Positions 7,343 to 16,600 of a stretch of 64,000 bases of DNA are shown here, piece by piece. This DNA comes from Thiosymbion sp942492625 (GTDB taxonomy: Bacteria; Pseudomonadota; Gammaproteobacteria; Chromatiales; Chromatiaceae). The notes beneath the pieces are model-generated. The model made no database searches, was not told where the DNA came from, and saw nothing but the letters and a program-made list of their open reading frames with translations. Position 1 is the first letter of the stretch. Each line of letters begins with the position of its first letter. Both the position numbers and the translations under genes were made by a program. The stretch covers positions 124,001-188,000 of the forward strand of contig CALOFM010000021.1 in assembly GCA_942492625.1 (NCBI GenBank), in the 5' to 3' direction.

Positions 7343-8011
7343 ATGATTTCTTCTCCTGACGCCGTTGTTGTCGAACCATCGACATCGGCCGATGCCAGCG
7401 TCATTTGGCTGCACGGCCTCGGCGCCGACGGTCACGACTTCGAGCCCATTTTGCCGCATCTGGGCTCGGCGCTCACCGGGCGCACGCGCTTCATCTTTCC
7501 CCATGCCCCCGAGCGCCCTGTAACCGTCAACGGAGGCTACGTTATGCGTGCTTGGTACGACGTCGTCGACGCCGATATTGAGCGTCGAGCCGACGCGGCC
7601 GGCGTGCACGAGTCAGAGCGTATCCTTCACGACTACATCGAAGCGGAGGTCGCGCGCGGAGTTCCGCCGGAGCGTATTGTCGTGGCTGGGTTTTCTCAGG
7701 GTGGGGCCATTGCACTACATGGAGGCCTGCGGTATCCGCAGCGTCTTGCAGGTATGCTGGGCATTTCCTGTTATCTACCCTTGCCAACGGAAATAGCGGA
7801 AGGACTTGCGCCGGCCAACGCAATGACCCCGATGTTCATGGCTCACGGGACCGAAGACGCGGTAATTCCGGTGCAAGCCGGTAAGCGATCGCGCGACTAC
7901 TTGAAAGACCTCGATTACGACATCGAGTGGCATACCTATCCGATACCGCATTCGGTGTGCCTGGAGGAGATAGAAGATATCGGCCGCTGGTTGCTGCGGG
8001 TGCTTGACTAA
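7343..8011 (+). CDS. Carboxylesterase/phospholipase family alpha/beta hydrolase
   Basis: A 222-residue cytosolic serine hydrolase of the carboxylesterase 2 / acyl-protein thioesterase-like family. The oxyanion-loop motif WLHGLGADGHDF is near residue 25, the nucleophile Ser lies in GFSQGG (about residue 115), the acid Asp in GTEDAVIP (about 170) and the His in IPHSV (about 203), all in family order. ATG at 7343 gives the family's usual length; an upstream in-frame start at 7280 would add 21 unrelated residues. It probably hydrolyses short-chain esters. It has no obvious operon partner, standing between the integron end and a DUF4160/DUF2442 pair. Confidence 0.9.
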   Translation: MISSPDAVVVEPSTSADASVIWLHGLGADGHDFEPILPHLGSALTGRTRFIFPHAPERPVTVNGGYVMRAWYDVVDADIERRADAAGVHESERILHDYIEAEVARGVPPERIVVAGFSQGGAIALHGGLRYPQRLAGMLGISCYLPLPTEIAEGLAPANAMTPMFMAHGTEDAVIPVQAGKRSRDYLKDLDYDIEWHTYPIPHSVCLEEIEDIGRWLLRVLD

Positions 8012-8223
8012 CCCTTCAAGACACACAGCTGGGCTTTGGCGCACAGAAAAGGTGGCAGGTCTTCGCTTTTGACTTCTTTCCCGAAATCAGAGGAGCGTCC
8101 AAACTTGCGGCTACGGGCGACCCACTACCGCGACGCGGTTTCTGTGCTAGATTTCAAGCTCAATGCAGCAAGGCATTGGGTCGCCTGAGCCAAGCGTTGG
8201 GCGAGAAAAGAGAACGCGCCTAG

Positions 8224-8496
8224 ATGCCCACAATCTCTATGTTTTACGGCATCCTGATTCGGATGTTCTTCTAGGATACAGACAAGCACAACGTGCCGCA
8301 TGTCCACGCGGAGTTCCAAGGACATGTTGCTGTTTACTCGATCCCAGATGGAGAACTCCTTGCTGGCAAACTTCCGCCAAAGAAGCACAAAATGGTAGTC
8401 GCATGGATCGCGATACACGAAGATGAACTTTTGGCGGATTGGGACTTAGCCGTAAATGGTAAGAAGCTATTCCAGATTCGAGGGCTTGATCAATGA
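8224..8496 (+). pseudogene. DUF4160 protein gene interrupted by an in-frame amber codon
   Basis: ATG 8224 begins PTISMFYGILIRMFF, the normal DUF4160 N-terminus, but codon 17 is TAG (8272-8274) where homologues carry an aromatic residue. The same frame continues without other damage: HNVPHVHAEFQG, IPDGELLAGKLP, WIAIHEDELLADWDLAVNG, to TGA at 8494-8496. A single substitution (for example TAC or TAT to TAG) explains it. The stop overlaps the ATG of the following DUF2442 gene; such pairs are frequent and look like toxin-antitoxin pairs, without a settled function. A shortened product could restart only at internal codons such as 8293. Confidence 0.75.
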
Positions 8497-8789
8497 GAAT
8501 CTCCGAGGTGGTACCGATAGAAGATCACATCCTGTTCGTGGAAACCGAAGAAGGCACTACGGGCGTGTTTGATCTTAGGCCGTATCTAGGGGGGGAAGTT
8601 TTCGCACCCCTTCAAGATCACGCGGAATTTTCGGAAGTACATAACGGCGGTTACTTTCTCGAGTGGCCGTGCGGAGCGGACCTATCCGCCGACACCATCG
8701 AAGCACATTTGAAGACTGCGCCGCCAGACATCGCCCAACGAATAAGGATAGATCGTGAGAGCGAAGCGAACCACGATCTTATCCTGTAG
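8493..8789 (+). CDS. DUF2442 domain protein
   Basis: A 98-residue protein of the DUF2442 family: residues 1-75 carry the conserved order ISEVVPIEDHILFVETEEG, GVFDLRPYL, F..F.EV and GGYFLEWPCGADLSADTI. The last 20 residues after this core are not conserved. The ATG overlaps the stop of the DUF4160 frame (ATGA), so the two were translationally coupled. DUF4160/DUF2442 pairs are thought to be small regulatory or toxin-antitoxin-like modules, but no activity is established. Since the upstream partner carries an amber codon, this gene may depend on a separate start or be in decay. The RAYT element is inserted 15 bp beyond its stop. Confidence 0.8.
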   Translation: MRISEVVPIEDHILFVETEEGTTGVFDLRPYLGGEVFAPLQDHAEFSEVHNGGYFLEWPCGADLSADTIEAHLKTAPPDIAQRIRIDRESEANHDLIL

Positions 8790-8803
8790 TTGAACGGGCG
8801 AAC

Positions 8804-9708
8804 AGGGTCAGGTCTTGTATCTTGCGCGGAATAATCTAAGCTCCAGCACATGGCAAGACCTTTGCGCATCGAGTTTGCGGGTGGTTTGTACCACCTGACT
8901 TCCCGCGGCGATGGGAGGGAAGACATCTACCGTGGGTACGGGGACAGGAGGGTGTTTCTCGACCTTTTCGCGCAAGTTTGTGACCGGTTCAGCTGGTGGG
9001 CGCACGCCTACTGCTTGATGACCAACCACTACCACTTGCTCGTCGAGACGCCGGACGGCAACCTTTCCAAGGGAATGAGGCAGCTCAACGGCGTCTACAC
9101 GCAACGCTTCAACGCGATCCACAATCGCTGCGGCCATGTTTTCCAGGGGCGTTACAAGGCAATCATCGTTCAGAAGGATGCGTACCTGCTGGAGTTGTCG
9201 AGATACATTGTGCTGAACCCGGTCCGCGCCGCCATGGTGCGCACGGCTGGCGATTGGCCGTGGAGCAGCTTTCGGGCAACCACCGGCGAAGCGCGTTGTC
9301 CCCGATGGCTGCAGCGCGACCGGTTGCTCTCGGCGTTCGCAGCCACCGAGAAAGAAGCTGTCGCAAGCTACAGGCTGTTCGTTGCCGACGGAATCGCTCA
9401 ACCTTCCCCGTGGGAGAACCTGAAGCATCAGGTCTTTCTCGGTGACGAAACCTTTGTCGCAGCGACACAGCGAAAGCGCCCGGGCGATCGCGATCTTTCG
9501 GAAATTCCGCGTGCCCAACGTCGTCCCTCCGGGAAACCACTGACTGAGTACGCAAGACAGCACGCGCTGCGCGATGACGCCATCGCCGCCGCATACGCTG
9601 GCGGAGGTCATACCATGAAAGCCATAGGCTCGTTTTTCGGTTTACACTACTCGCAAGTCAGTCGCATCGTTCGACGAAAGGAAGATGCAAAATACAAGAC
9701 CTGACCCT
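8804..9708 (+). mobile_element. RAYT (REP-associated tyrosine transposase) element with terminal inverted repeats
   Basis: AGGGTCAGGTCTTGTAT at 8804-8820 is repeated in perfect inverted orientation at 9692-9708, enclosing the transposase gene; the transposase stop codon lies within the right repeat. A third, solo left end is at 7101-7144. This organisation fits a REP/BIME system in which a Y1 transposase acts on short palindromic ends. Confidence 0.75.
8850..9704 (+). CDS. REP-associated tyrosine transposase (Y1/IS200-like)
   Basis: A 284-residue protein that begins at the family-typical MARPLRIEFAGGLYHLTSRG. The HUH metal-binding motif is in MTNHYHLLVE (about residues 58-67), and the likely nucleophile Tyr is in LLELSRYIVLNPVRA (about residue 117). 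The C-terminal 90 residues include a helix-turn-helix-like tail (AIGSFFGLHYSQVSRIVRR), a common extension in RAYTs, sometimes misnamed as toxin. RAYTs process single-stranded REP palindromes; the inverted repeats bracketing this gene are the presumed substrate. The gene appears intact. Confidence 0.9.
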   Translation: MARPLRIEFAGGLYHLTSRGDGREDIYRGYGDRRVFLDLFAQVCDRFSWWAHAYCLMTNHYHLLVETPDGNLSKGMRQLNGVYTQRFNAIHNRCGHVFQGRYKAIIVQKDAYLLELSRYIVLNPVRAAMVRTAGDWPWSSFRATTGEARCPRWLQRDRLLSAFAATEKEAVASYRLFVADGIAQPSPWENLKHQVFLGDETFVAATQRKRPGDRDLSEIPRAQRRPSGKPLTEYARQHALRDDAIAAAYAGGGHTMKAIGSFFGLHYSQVSRIVRRKEDAKYKT

Positions 9709-9811
9709 TTCTTGCTTCTTTCTTTCTTGCTTGCTTGTGAGACCGAAACCCTCTGATCTCAACAGTCATGCGGCTCGTGGCATGATGACAACGGGAAACT
9801 TCAAATTCTGG

Positions 9812-10096
9812 TTACACGCCATATTTAGATTTTACTTGCTCTGCCGTAAGAACAGATAACTTCGGCGCACCACCACCATGAGTGCCGCTATCGGGATAGG
9901 TTAGTTCCCAATAACGTCCATCTAAAGGGTCAAGATATAAAACATCCCATCCATTATCAGAAGATCTAAGTTCTTTGAGAGAATTTCTGACCAAGGCTTC
10001 TATCCTCTTACTCACGTCATCAGCGACAACGGATCCGGCCTGAGTAATCCAGCTTCCTACCAGTTCTGTTTCACTATTACTTAACGGTAGATTCAT
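9812..10096 (-). CDS. Imm27-like immunity protein
   Basis: A 94-residue acidic protein matching the Imm27 pattern: LSNSETELVGSWI near the N-terminus, RIEALVRN in the middle, then WDVLYLDPLDGRYWELTYP and the closing GGGAPKLSVLTAEQVKSKYG. Imm27 proteins neutralise toxin tips of Rhs/polymorphic toxins. The ATG at 10096 overlaps the stop of the upstream toxin-tip frame by an ATGA, the usual coupled toxin-immunity arrangement. The family assignment rests on recalled sequence pattern, but the context supports it strongly. Confidence 0.8.
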   Translation of the reverse strand: MNLPLSNSETELVGSWITQAGSVVADDVSKRIEALVRNSLKELRSSDNGWDVLYLDPLDGRYWELTYPDSGTHGGGAPKLSVLTAEQVKSKYGV

Positions 10097-10470
10097 CGTA
10101 CAAACCTTGTGGTTGCGCCTGCCGGTACAGGTCCATTCGGTATTACAAATTCAGGAGCACCGCCAGCCGTCCGACCGCCGCCCACAAATCCAGGATTATT
10201 ACGGAAAACAGGACTAGCAATCCCACTACTAGGTGTTGGGAATTCAATGACCTTAAGGCCAGAGGAACTCTGAGGAATCGTTAGTTTGTCCGCGACCTGT
10301 TTGGCATTTAGCCCTTGCAGAGCTTTCGCATCTGTTACGAAAACGTCCGCAGTCGTACCAAGAGTTTTCGGATTAATGTTCCCAGGAACTACTCTTGCCA
10401 AGGTCTTCATGGCAACATTATTCGCAAGGTGGAGGCATCCAGTATCCCGTAACAGGGTCAAGATCCACAT
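10093..10470 (-). CDS. Orphan Rhs C-terminal toxin tip
   Basis: A 125-residue frame without its own recognisable start region. From about residue 20 it reads as a polymorphic-toxin C-terminal domain: NPKTLGTTADVFVTDAKAL, then LKVIEFPTPS, FRNNPGFVGGGRTAGGAPEF and a basic end. The pattern resembles the group called polymorphic toxin type 10, but I cannot confirm the class or activity. Just upstream, in another frame, DPVTGYWMPPP is the sequence that usually joins an Rhs core to its tip, so a frameshift separates the tip from a former core. The coupled Imm27-like gene follows. It is probably a displaced module that could be re-fused by recombination rather than an independently translated toxin. 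Confidence 0.6.
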   Translation of the reverse strand: MWILTLLRDTGCLHLANNVAMKTLARVVPGNINPKTLGTTADVFVTDAKALQGLNAKQVADKLTIPQSSSGLKVIEFPTPSSGIASPVFRNNPGFVGGGRTAGGAPEFVIPNGPVPAGATTRFVR

Positions 10471-10645
10471 TTTCTGCTAAGTGTCCCCGCTCTTTCTCAA
10501 GACACCCCCCTGGGGATTCTATGACGAATATCTCCTATCGGCATACGATCTTCCATTAGCGATAATAAAAGTCCGATTCTCTTTCCATGCGGAGCCATGG
10601 CGTAGGTTAAGAGCAGCATCTCGTGCAGTTTTCAGCGTCATGATC
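10471..10645 (-). pseudogene. Rhs tip debris between the main Rhs stop and the orphan tip
   Basis: On the minus strand this 175 bp includes a short open segment starting MTLKTARDAALNLRHG and ending at TAG after about 43 codons, then the DPVTGYWMPPP linker in a further frame. Both look like pieces of older Rhs C-termini left by successive tip replacement. No complete gene is present. Confidence 0.45.
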
Positions 10646-13600
10646 TCAGGCATTTTTCCGATAACTGGCGAATCCCCGGTGCGACAGCAACCGCTTAATA
10701 TCGCCGTCGGGGTCGATGAAGTTCACTGGATCGGAGAACGAGTAACCGTACAGGTTCGCACTGCCGCCACCGAAACCAATCCGATCCTTCCCCGTCCAGC
10801 GCCCGGTAAACGGGTCGTAATCCCGTGCTCCGAAGCGCACGAGTCCGGTGTGCGGATCGTAGAGCCCGCCGGCGAAGCCGAAGGGCTGAAACCCCGGGTT
10901 CGTATCGCCCGTAACCCGTCCCCAGACGTCATAGTCGAGGCGTTGGGCGATGTCGCCGCTGTCTGCGTCGATGACCAGGCGAACCGAGCCGAGGTGGTCG
11001 CTGAGGATTCGGTAGCGGTGCTCCTCGCCGGCCTCGTTTCGGATCATGTATGCGGGTACGTGGGCTTGATCGGCGTAGATGAACAGGCTGCGCAGTGTGC
11101 CGTCGTGCTTGAGCTCGGCGATGGGGTTGAGCCGGTCGCGATAGACCCACAGGCGCTCGATCTCGCCATCGCGGGACTTGGCGATGCGCCGCTCTCTTGG
11201 ATCGATGATGTAGGCGATCGGCGTATCGGGGGTGGGACGCTTATGCTGCAGGTCATGGCTCAGCAGTCGGTCCTGCTCGTCGTAGGTGGCCATCTCGACG
11301 CCGTCGACGTGCGTGCGGTTGCCGTTGGCGTCGTAGGCATAGCTGTGCAGGACAGTGTCGTTGCGGCTTTCGTTCTGCAGGCGTCCGGCGAGGTCATAGT
11401 TGTAGGCGCTGAGGGTGCTCTCGCCTGCGATGGTTTCGTTCTTCTCGAGGATGCGACCGAGCTTGTCATGGCGGTAGTCGAGCGCGTAGATGATCTCTCC
11501 GTCCAGTCTCGCTTCCAGGCGCTGCAGCTCACCGAAAGGGTTGTACGTCAGATTGGTGCGGATGCGGCCGATGACGGTGGAAGTGAGCAGGCCGTTGTCC
11601 GCGTCGTAGCTCAGAGAAAGGTCGCTGGCAGCTGTAAGCAGGCCGTCGCCGTCATAGCCGTAGCTTACGGAGTGGGAGAGGTCATCGTCGGTGACGAGCG
11701 TCTCGCCGATGATGCGGAAATCATCGCTCCAGGAGGTTTGAAGCTCGGCATCCAGGGTGCCGGAGAAGGACTCGGAAACGATCAGGGCGCCGTCGTAGGC
11801 GAGCTCGATGCGCTCGCCGCTCGGGCCGGTGAGGGCGCTGATGCGCCCTGCATCGTCGTAGTCGAGGCGGGTATCGCCCGCGGGGGTGCTCCTGCGCGCT
11901 AGACGCCCGTCCTTGGCGGACTCATCGAAATGGTAGGCGATGACCGGTCCGGAGTCGTGGCTAAGGCGCGTGGGCTCGCGGTCGAGGTTGTAGTCGGTGT
12001 CGATGCCCCCCGTGCCTTCGTCCAACGGCGGTGGGTCGTAGCGCACCTCCTGGCCCAGTGCGTCGTGTTCCATGGTATGGGCCGGGCGTTCGGGGGGGGT
12101 GAGGGCGGTCAGATTGCCGGCGCGATCGTATCCGAATGACGCCTCGGCGCCGTCCGGCGCGAGGACCTGCAGCACCCGTCCGAGGGCGTCGTTGTGCAAG
12201 GTGAGCACGCGCCCGAGCGGATCCGTGATGCTCTGCAGCCAGCCGTTATCGTCGTAGCCCAAGAGGGTTAGGCGCGCGTCCTCGCTCTCGCCCTGTTGGA
12301 TCTCGGCGATGCGCCCCTGCTCGTCGTAACGGTAGAGCCGGGGGGCGAGAGCGGGGGTGTCCTCGCGCACGGGACGGCGCCATTGATCCACCCGGGTGCT
12401 CGAGCGCCGCCCCTCGGGAGAGGTGGTGGTCTCGGTGCGCGTGGCCGCGTCGTAGACGTTGGTCCAGGTGCGGGCGTTGACGGTGGTGGCGCTGGTGAGG
12501 CGCACCAGTGTAAAGGGATCGTTTGGATCGGTGAGCTCGCTCTCCCGGCGGATGGACGTCTCCCGGCGCAGGCCGGCGGGTGTGGTCACCAGGCTGTATG
12601 CCGGGTAGCGTGCGCCATAGCCCCACAGTGGATCGGCGGCGTAGGAGACGCTGGCGGCGGTGCCGTCGGCCGATTGGCTCTGCGTCGTTCCGTCGGGGTG
12701 AATATCGATGCGCGACCTGGTGCCGTCCGGGGAGATGTTTTCTATGTGCAGCGCCCCGTCGCGCCGCTCACGTCGATACCGGAAGGCGCGCCCTTCAGCG
12801 CTTCTCATCTCGGTCTCGGTCAGATCCCGCTCACGCCGGCTGTCGATGACCCAGCCGCCTCCGAGCGGATTGCTGTCGGTCACAAGCCGGCCGTCGGCGT
12901 CGTAAACAAACGAGGTCGTTTCCCCGCGCGGATCAGTGAGACCCAACAGTGCCCCGTCACTCGTGCTCTCCGTGCTCCAGCCGCTTCCCTCCGGCAGGGC
13001 GAGGTGCTCCAACTGGCCGAACTGCCCGAAGGTGACTTCCGTGCGCTGACCGTCGGGGGCGATGAGTGCAAAGCCGTCCTCGGCGCGTTCGATGCGGGTG
13101 ATCCGGCCGGGAAAGTCGCTGATCGAGGCCAGGCGCCCCTGCTGGTCGTACTCCAGGGTGCGCAGCAGGCTCCCGGTGAGGGCATCGCGCACGCCGAGGT
13201 GGCGCCCGCTCCTGTCGAAGCGGTGAATCAAGCTCCCGTCGGGCACGAGAATCTCCCCCTGCCATGGGAGGGGAAGAAGGGGACGGGCGATGCGCCAGAG
13301 TGCGCCTTCGCGCTCTGCGATGAACAGGTGCCCGTCGGGGCCGAGAAAGAGATCGCCGAGCACCCCCATCGAGCTTGTTGCTGCCTGCGCACCGGAGTGA
13401 ACGGGGATGCTCTCACCGTTGCCGGCGACAGTCTCTATGACGCCCGAAGGCGATACCTTGCGCACCCGGGCGTTGGTGGCGGTGTCGTCGATGTAGAGGG
13501 TACCGTCCTGTGCTGTGGCCAAGGCTCCGACGGCTCCGAGCCGGGCCTCTGTTGCCGGGCCGCCGTCGCCGCTGTAACCGCTCTCGCCGATGCCGGCGAT

Positions 13601-16600
13601 GGTGGTCATGAAGCCCGAGGGCTCCATGCGGCGCACGATGCCGTGCGCCGAGCCGATGTAGAGATCCTCGTTGGGGCCGAGTGCCAAAGCGGTCGGCGTG
13701 CCGATGGAGGCGAGCAGCGCGGAGTCGAAGTCTCCGTCGTGGGCGTCCGCTCCGGTGCCGGCGGTGCGCACGAGCATGCCGTCCGGGCGCAGGCGGTGGA
13801 CGGTATGACAGGCGGCGTCGGCGATATACACGGAGCCGTCGGACGTAACGGCGATGGCTGCCGGATCCTGGAGGGGGGCTTGGAGTGCGTGCGTGAAATT
13901 CGGTGCACAGCCCGCTTGCCCGTTACCGGCAACGGGCGTGCGCGTGCCCTCTTTCCCGAGGCGGTAAACGCGCCTGGGGGCGTCTGCTTCGCGTGCGATC
14001 AAGAACACGCCGCCGTCGGCGGCCCTCGCCAGGTCCTGGATGTCGGTCAGACCCGCGGCGGCGCTCACTTGCGTCGGCTCACCGCCGAAATGGCGCCAGA
14101 GACCGCCGTCGTGCGCGAGCAGGATTGAGCCGTCCGCCTCGACCAGCAGTGCGCTGACGGAGGGCGCGCTGGGTGTCGACCGGCTTGAGGCGCCGAAGGG
14201 CGCGGCCCCCGGCGCCGACAGCACTGCCCCGGACGTGGATTGCGGGTTGGCAACGGATTGATAGACGAGGCGGGTGCGTGAGCCGACGCGCTCGTTTCCG
14301 TCACCGCGCTGCAGCAGGCCGCGGCGGGTGTCGAGGCTGTGGACCGGGGAGAGGGACCAGCCCCCTAGCAGGGTCGTGTCCGTTACGGCGCCGGTCTCGG
14401 AGATGTCGAGATTCCATTGCGAGCACAGCTTGGCGGTCAAGGCCGAGCGCTCGCGCAGGATAGGTAGGGAGTTGCGGGAGCGTGCGCCCCCGCCCCCGGC
14501 CCCGCTTCCACGAAAGCCTCCGGAAATGGACGCGAACGAGGTGGGCAGGTCATTGCGCGAGGCCAGGCGGCGCAGGCCATAGCGGTAACAGGTCTGCAAC
14601 ACCCCTGTGATGGACCCGGACAGGGGGCGCCCGTAAGGGTCGAGGTGACTCCAAGGAATGCGGATCTGCTGGTCGGGCTGCGGGCCGAAGTCGAAGCGCC
14701 GGGTCTGCCCGGCGATGGTGAGCTGCATCTCGACTGTCAACAGCCCGTCCGGTGGCGCATCGCCTGTTGCGGCGGCACGAATGGCGATTTTGTTTCTGTA
14801 GGCCTTGGTCCGGTCGCTGCGGAAGGTCAGGGAGTAGCCGGTGCCGGCAACCGGCAACGTCTCTCCCAGCGTGCGCGCGTTGGCGCGAATCGAGCTGCCC
14901 GATTGAATCGCCTCGCATTCGCTCGGCTCGTCCTCCACCTGCGGCGGGATGTCCGGAGCGCGCGGGTCGGTGCTGTCGACCACGAAGGGGAAGTTGCAGT
15001 CCCAGGGCGAGAGGTGATGATGGCGTGAGCGCCAAAGGCTGGTCCCCGGAGCATAGAGCGCCGCCAGACGCCCGCGTTCCCCATCGCTCATGCCCAGGGC
15101 TGCCAATGCTTCGGCGCTCGCCACGGTCCCGGATCCGTCCAGATCGATAAGGGCGCGCCCTTGGGGGTCGGCTCCGATGATCGCGATTACCAGGCCGTCG
15201 CGCTCAGGTATCCAGGCGCTCTTGTGCTGGTCGTACCAACCCACCGGTACTCGCGTCCCGACCGGGTAGCCGAGGAAGTTCTCCACGTAGAAGGAGATCG
15301 GGCGGTCGAACGCGACATGGGTCGCTCCGGCGGCAAGTGCCTCGTCGGCGCTGAGCTCCACCGCATAGGTGTAGCCTGTGGAGGCCGGAAGCTCGCCGGG
15401 CATCGCGCGCAAGCCGCGCTCACCGACGGTGTACTCGGTCGCCCTGATCCTGATCTGCTCGGTGGGCCGGCTCGTGCCGTCGGCGAATACCAGCTCCGCA
15501 GAGGTCCCGGGCTCGAACAGGAGGGTTGCCGTGCGCTCTCCGTCGCCGTCCGTGACCCGGCCCCCGCGAGCGACCTGGATGTCCTGTGCCTGCGCGCCCA
15601 GGCGAATATCGGTGGCATTGGCGTCGAGGGCGGTGAGCACGACCTCCTCGGCAACGGCGAAGTCCTCCCAGGGGGTAGTCACCCGGCGCTGCACAGGCAG
15701 CCAACCGTCCTTTTCATACCCGAGCACGAGCTCGCCACCACCGTTGACCAATAGGTCGAACCAACCGTCCTCGCGGCTGAGGGTGAAACCAAGCTCGGGT
15801 TGTCCCTGAACCGAGATCCGGACGCCCGCCAAGGGTGCGTCCTCCGTGCTCAGGACGCGTCCGCGCACGACAGCGGCGCGGTGGGGCTCCAAGATGTCCG
15901 ACTCCAGGCCGACTTGTATCGGATGCTCGCCCTGCACGAGGAACCCAACGCGCTCAAGGAAGCCGGGAAGGGTGGAAGGTTCGAGTGTCGGCGCTATTGT
16001 TTCAGGAACGGGCGGGATCGCCTCCTCGAGAACGCGAACTTCGAATGTCTGGCTGTCGCTTGCGCCCGCATCGTCCGTGACCCGAATAGTGACCGCGTAG
16101 GTCCCGGATTCTGCGCTCGTCCAACGAACCAGGCCGCTGTGTGCATCGATCCCCATCCCAGCGGGGGCTTCCCGCAGCAGGTAGACCAAGGGGTCCCCAT
16201 CCGGGTCCCGGGCCGCCGCTTGGTAGCGATACTCCGCTCCCTGGTGGACCGATCGCGGCGGGTAGGAGCGCAGCTGCGGCGCCCGGTTCGGTGGTGCCGA
16301 CACCTGCAGGCTGTAGCTCTGCTCCGTCTCCAACCCGTGCGAGTCGGTGACCAGGATCCGCACCCGGTGCTCTCCGAGCCGTGAGGCGTCGGGGATCCAG
16401 CGCGTCAGCCCAGTATCGGCCTCGATGGTCATGCCCCAGGGGGCGGTGGCCAGCGAAAAGCCGAGCCGATCTGCGCTATCCGGGTCCCGCGCCGTGACGG
16501 CGTAGCTGTATTCCTGCTGCGCCACGGCATCGAGCGGGGGGGAGGATTCGATGATTGGCGGGCGGTTCACGGGGGGCGCCTCGGCGACGATCAGCGCTGT

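Noticed and set aside
10481..11902. 473-codon plus-strand open frame opposite the Rhs gene
   Set aside because: Antisense shadow of GC-rich YD-repeat coding sequence; low-complexity Val/Ala/Gly/Asp-rich product and no ribosome site.
12296..14128. 610-codon plus-strand open frame
   Set aside because: Also antisense to the Rhs gene, whose conserved NHL and YD repeats lie on the minus strand.
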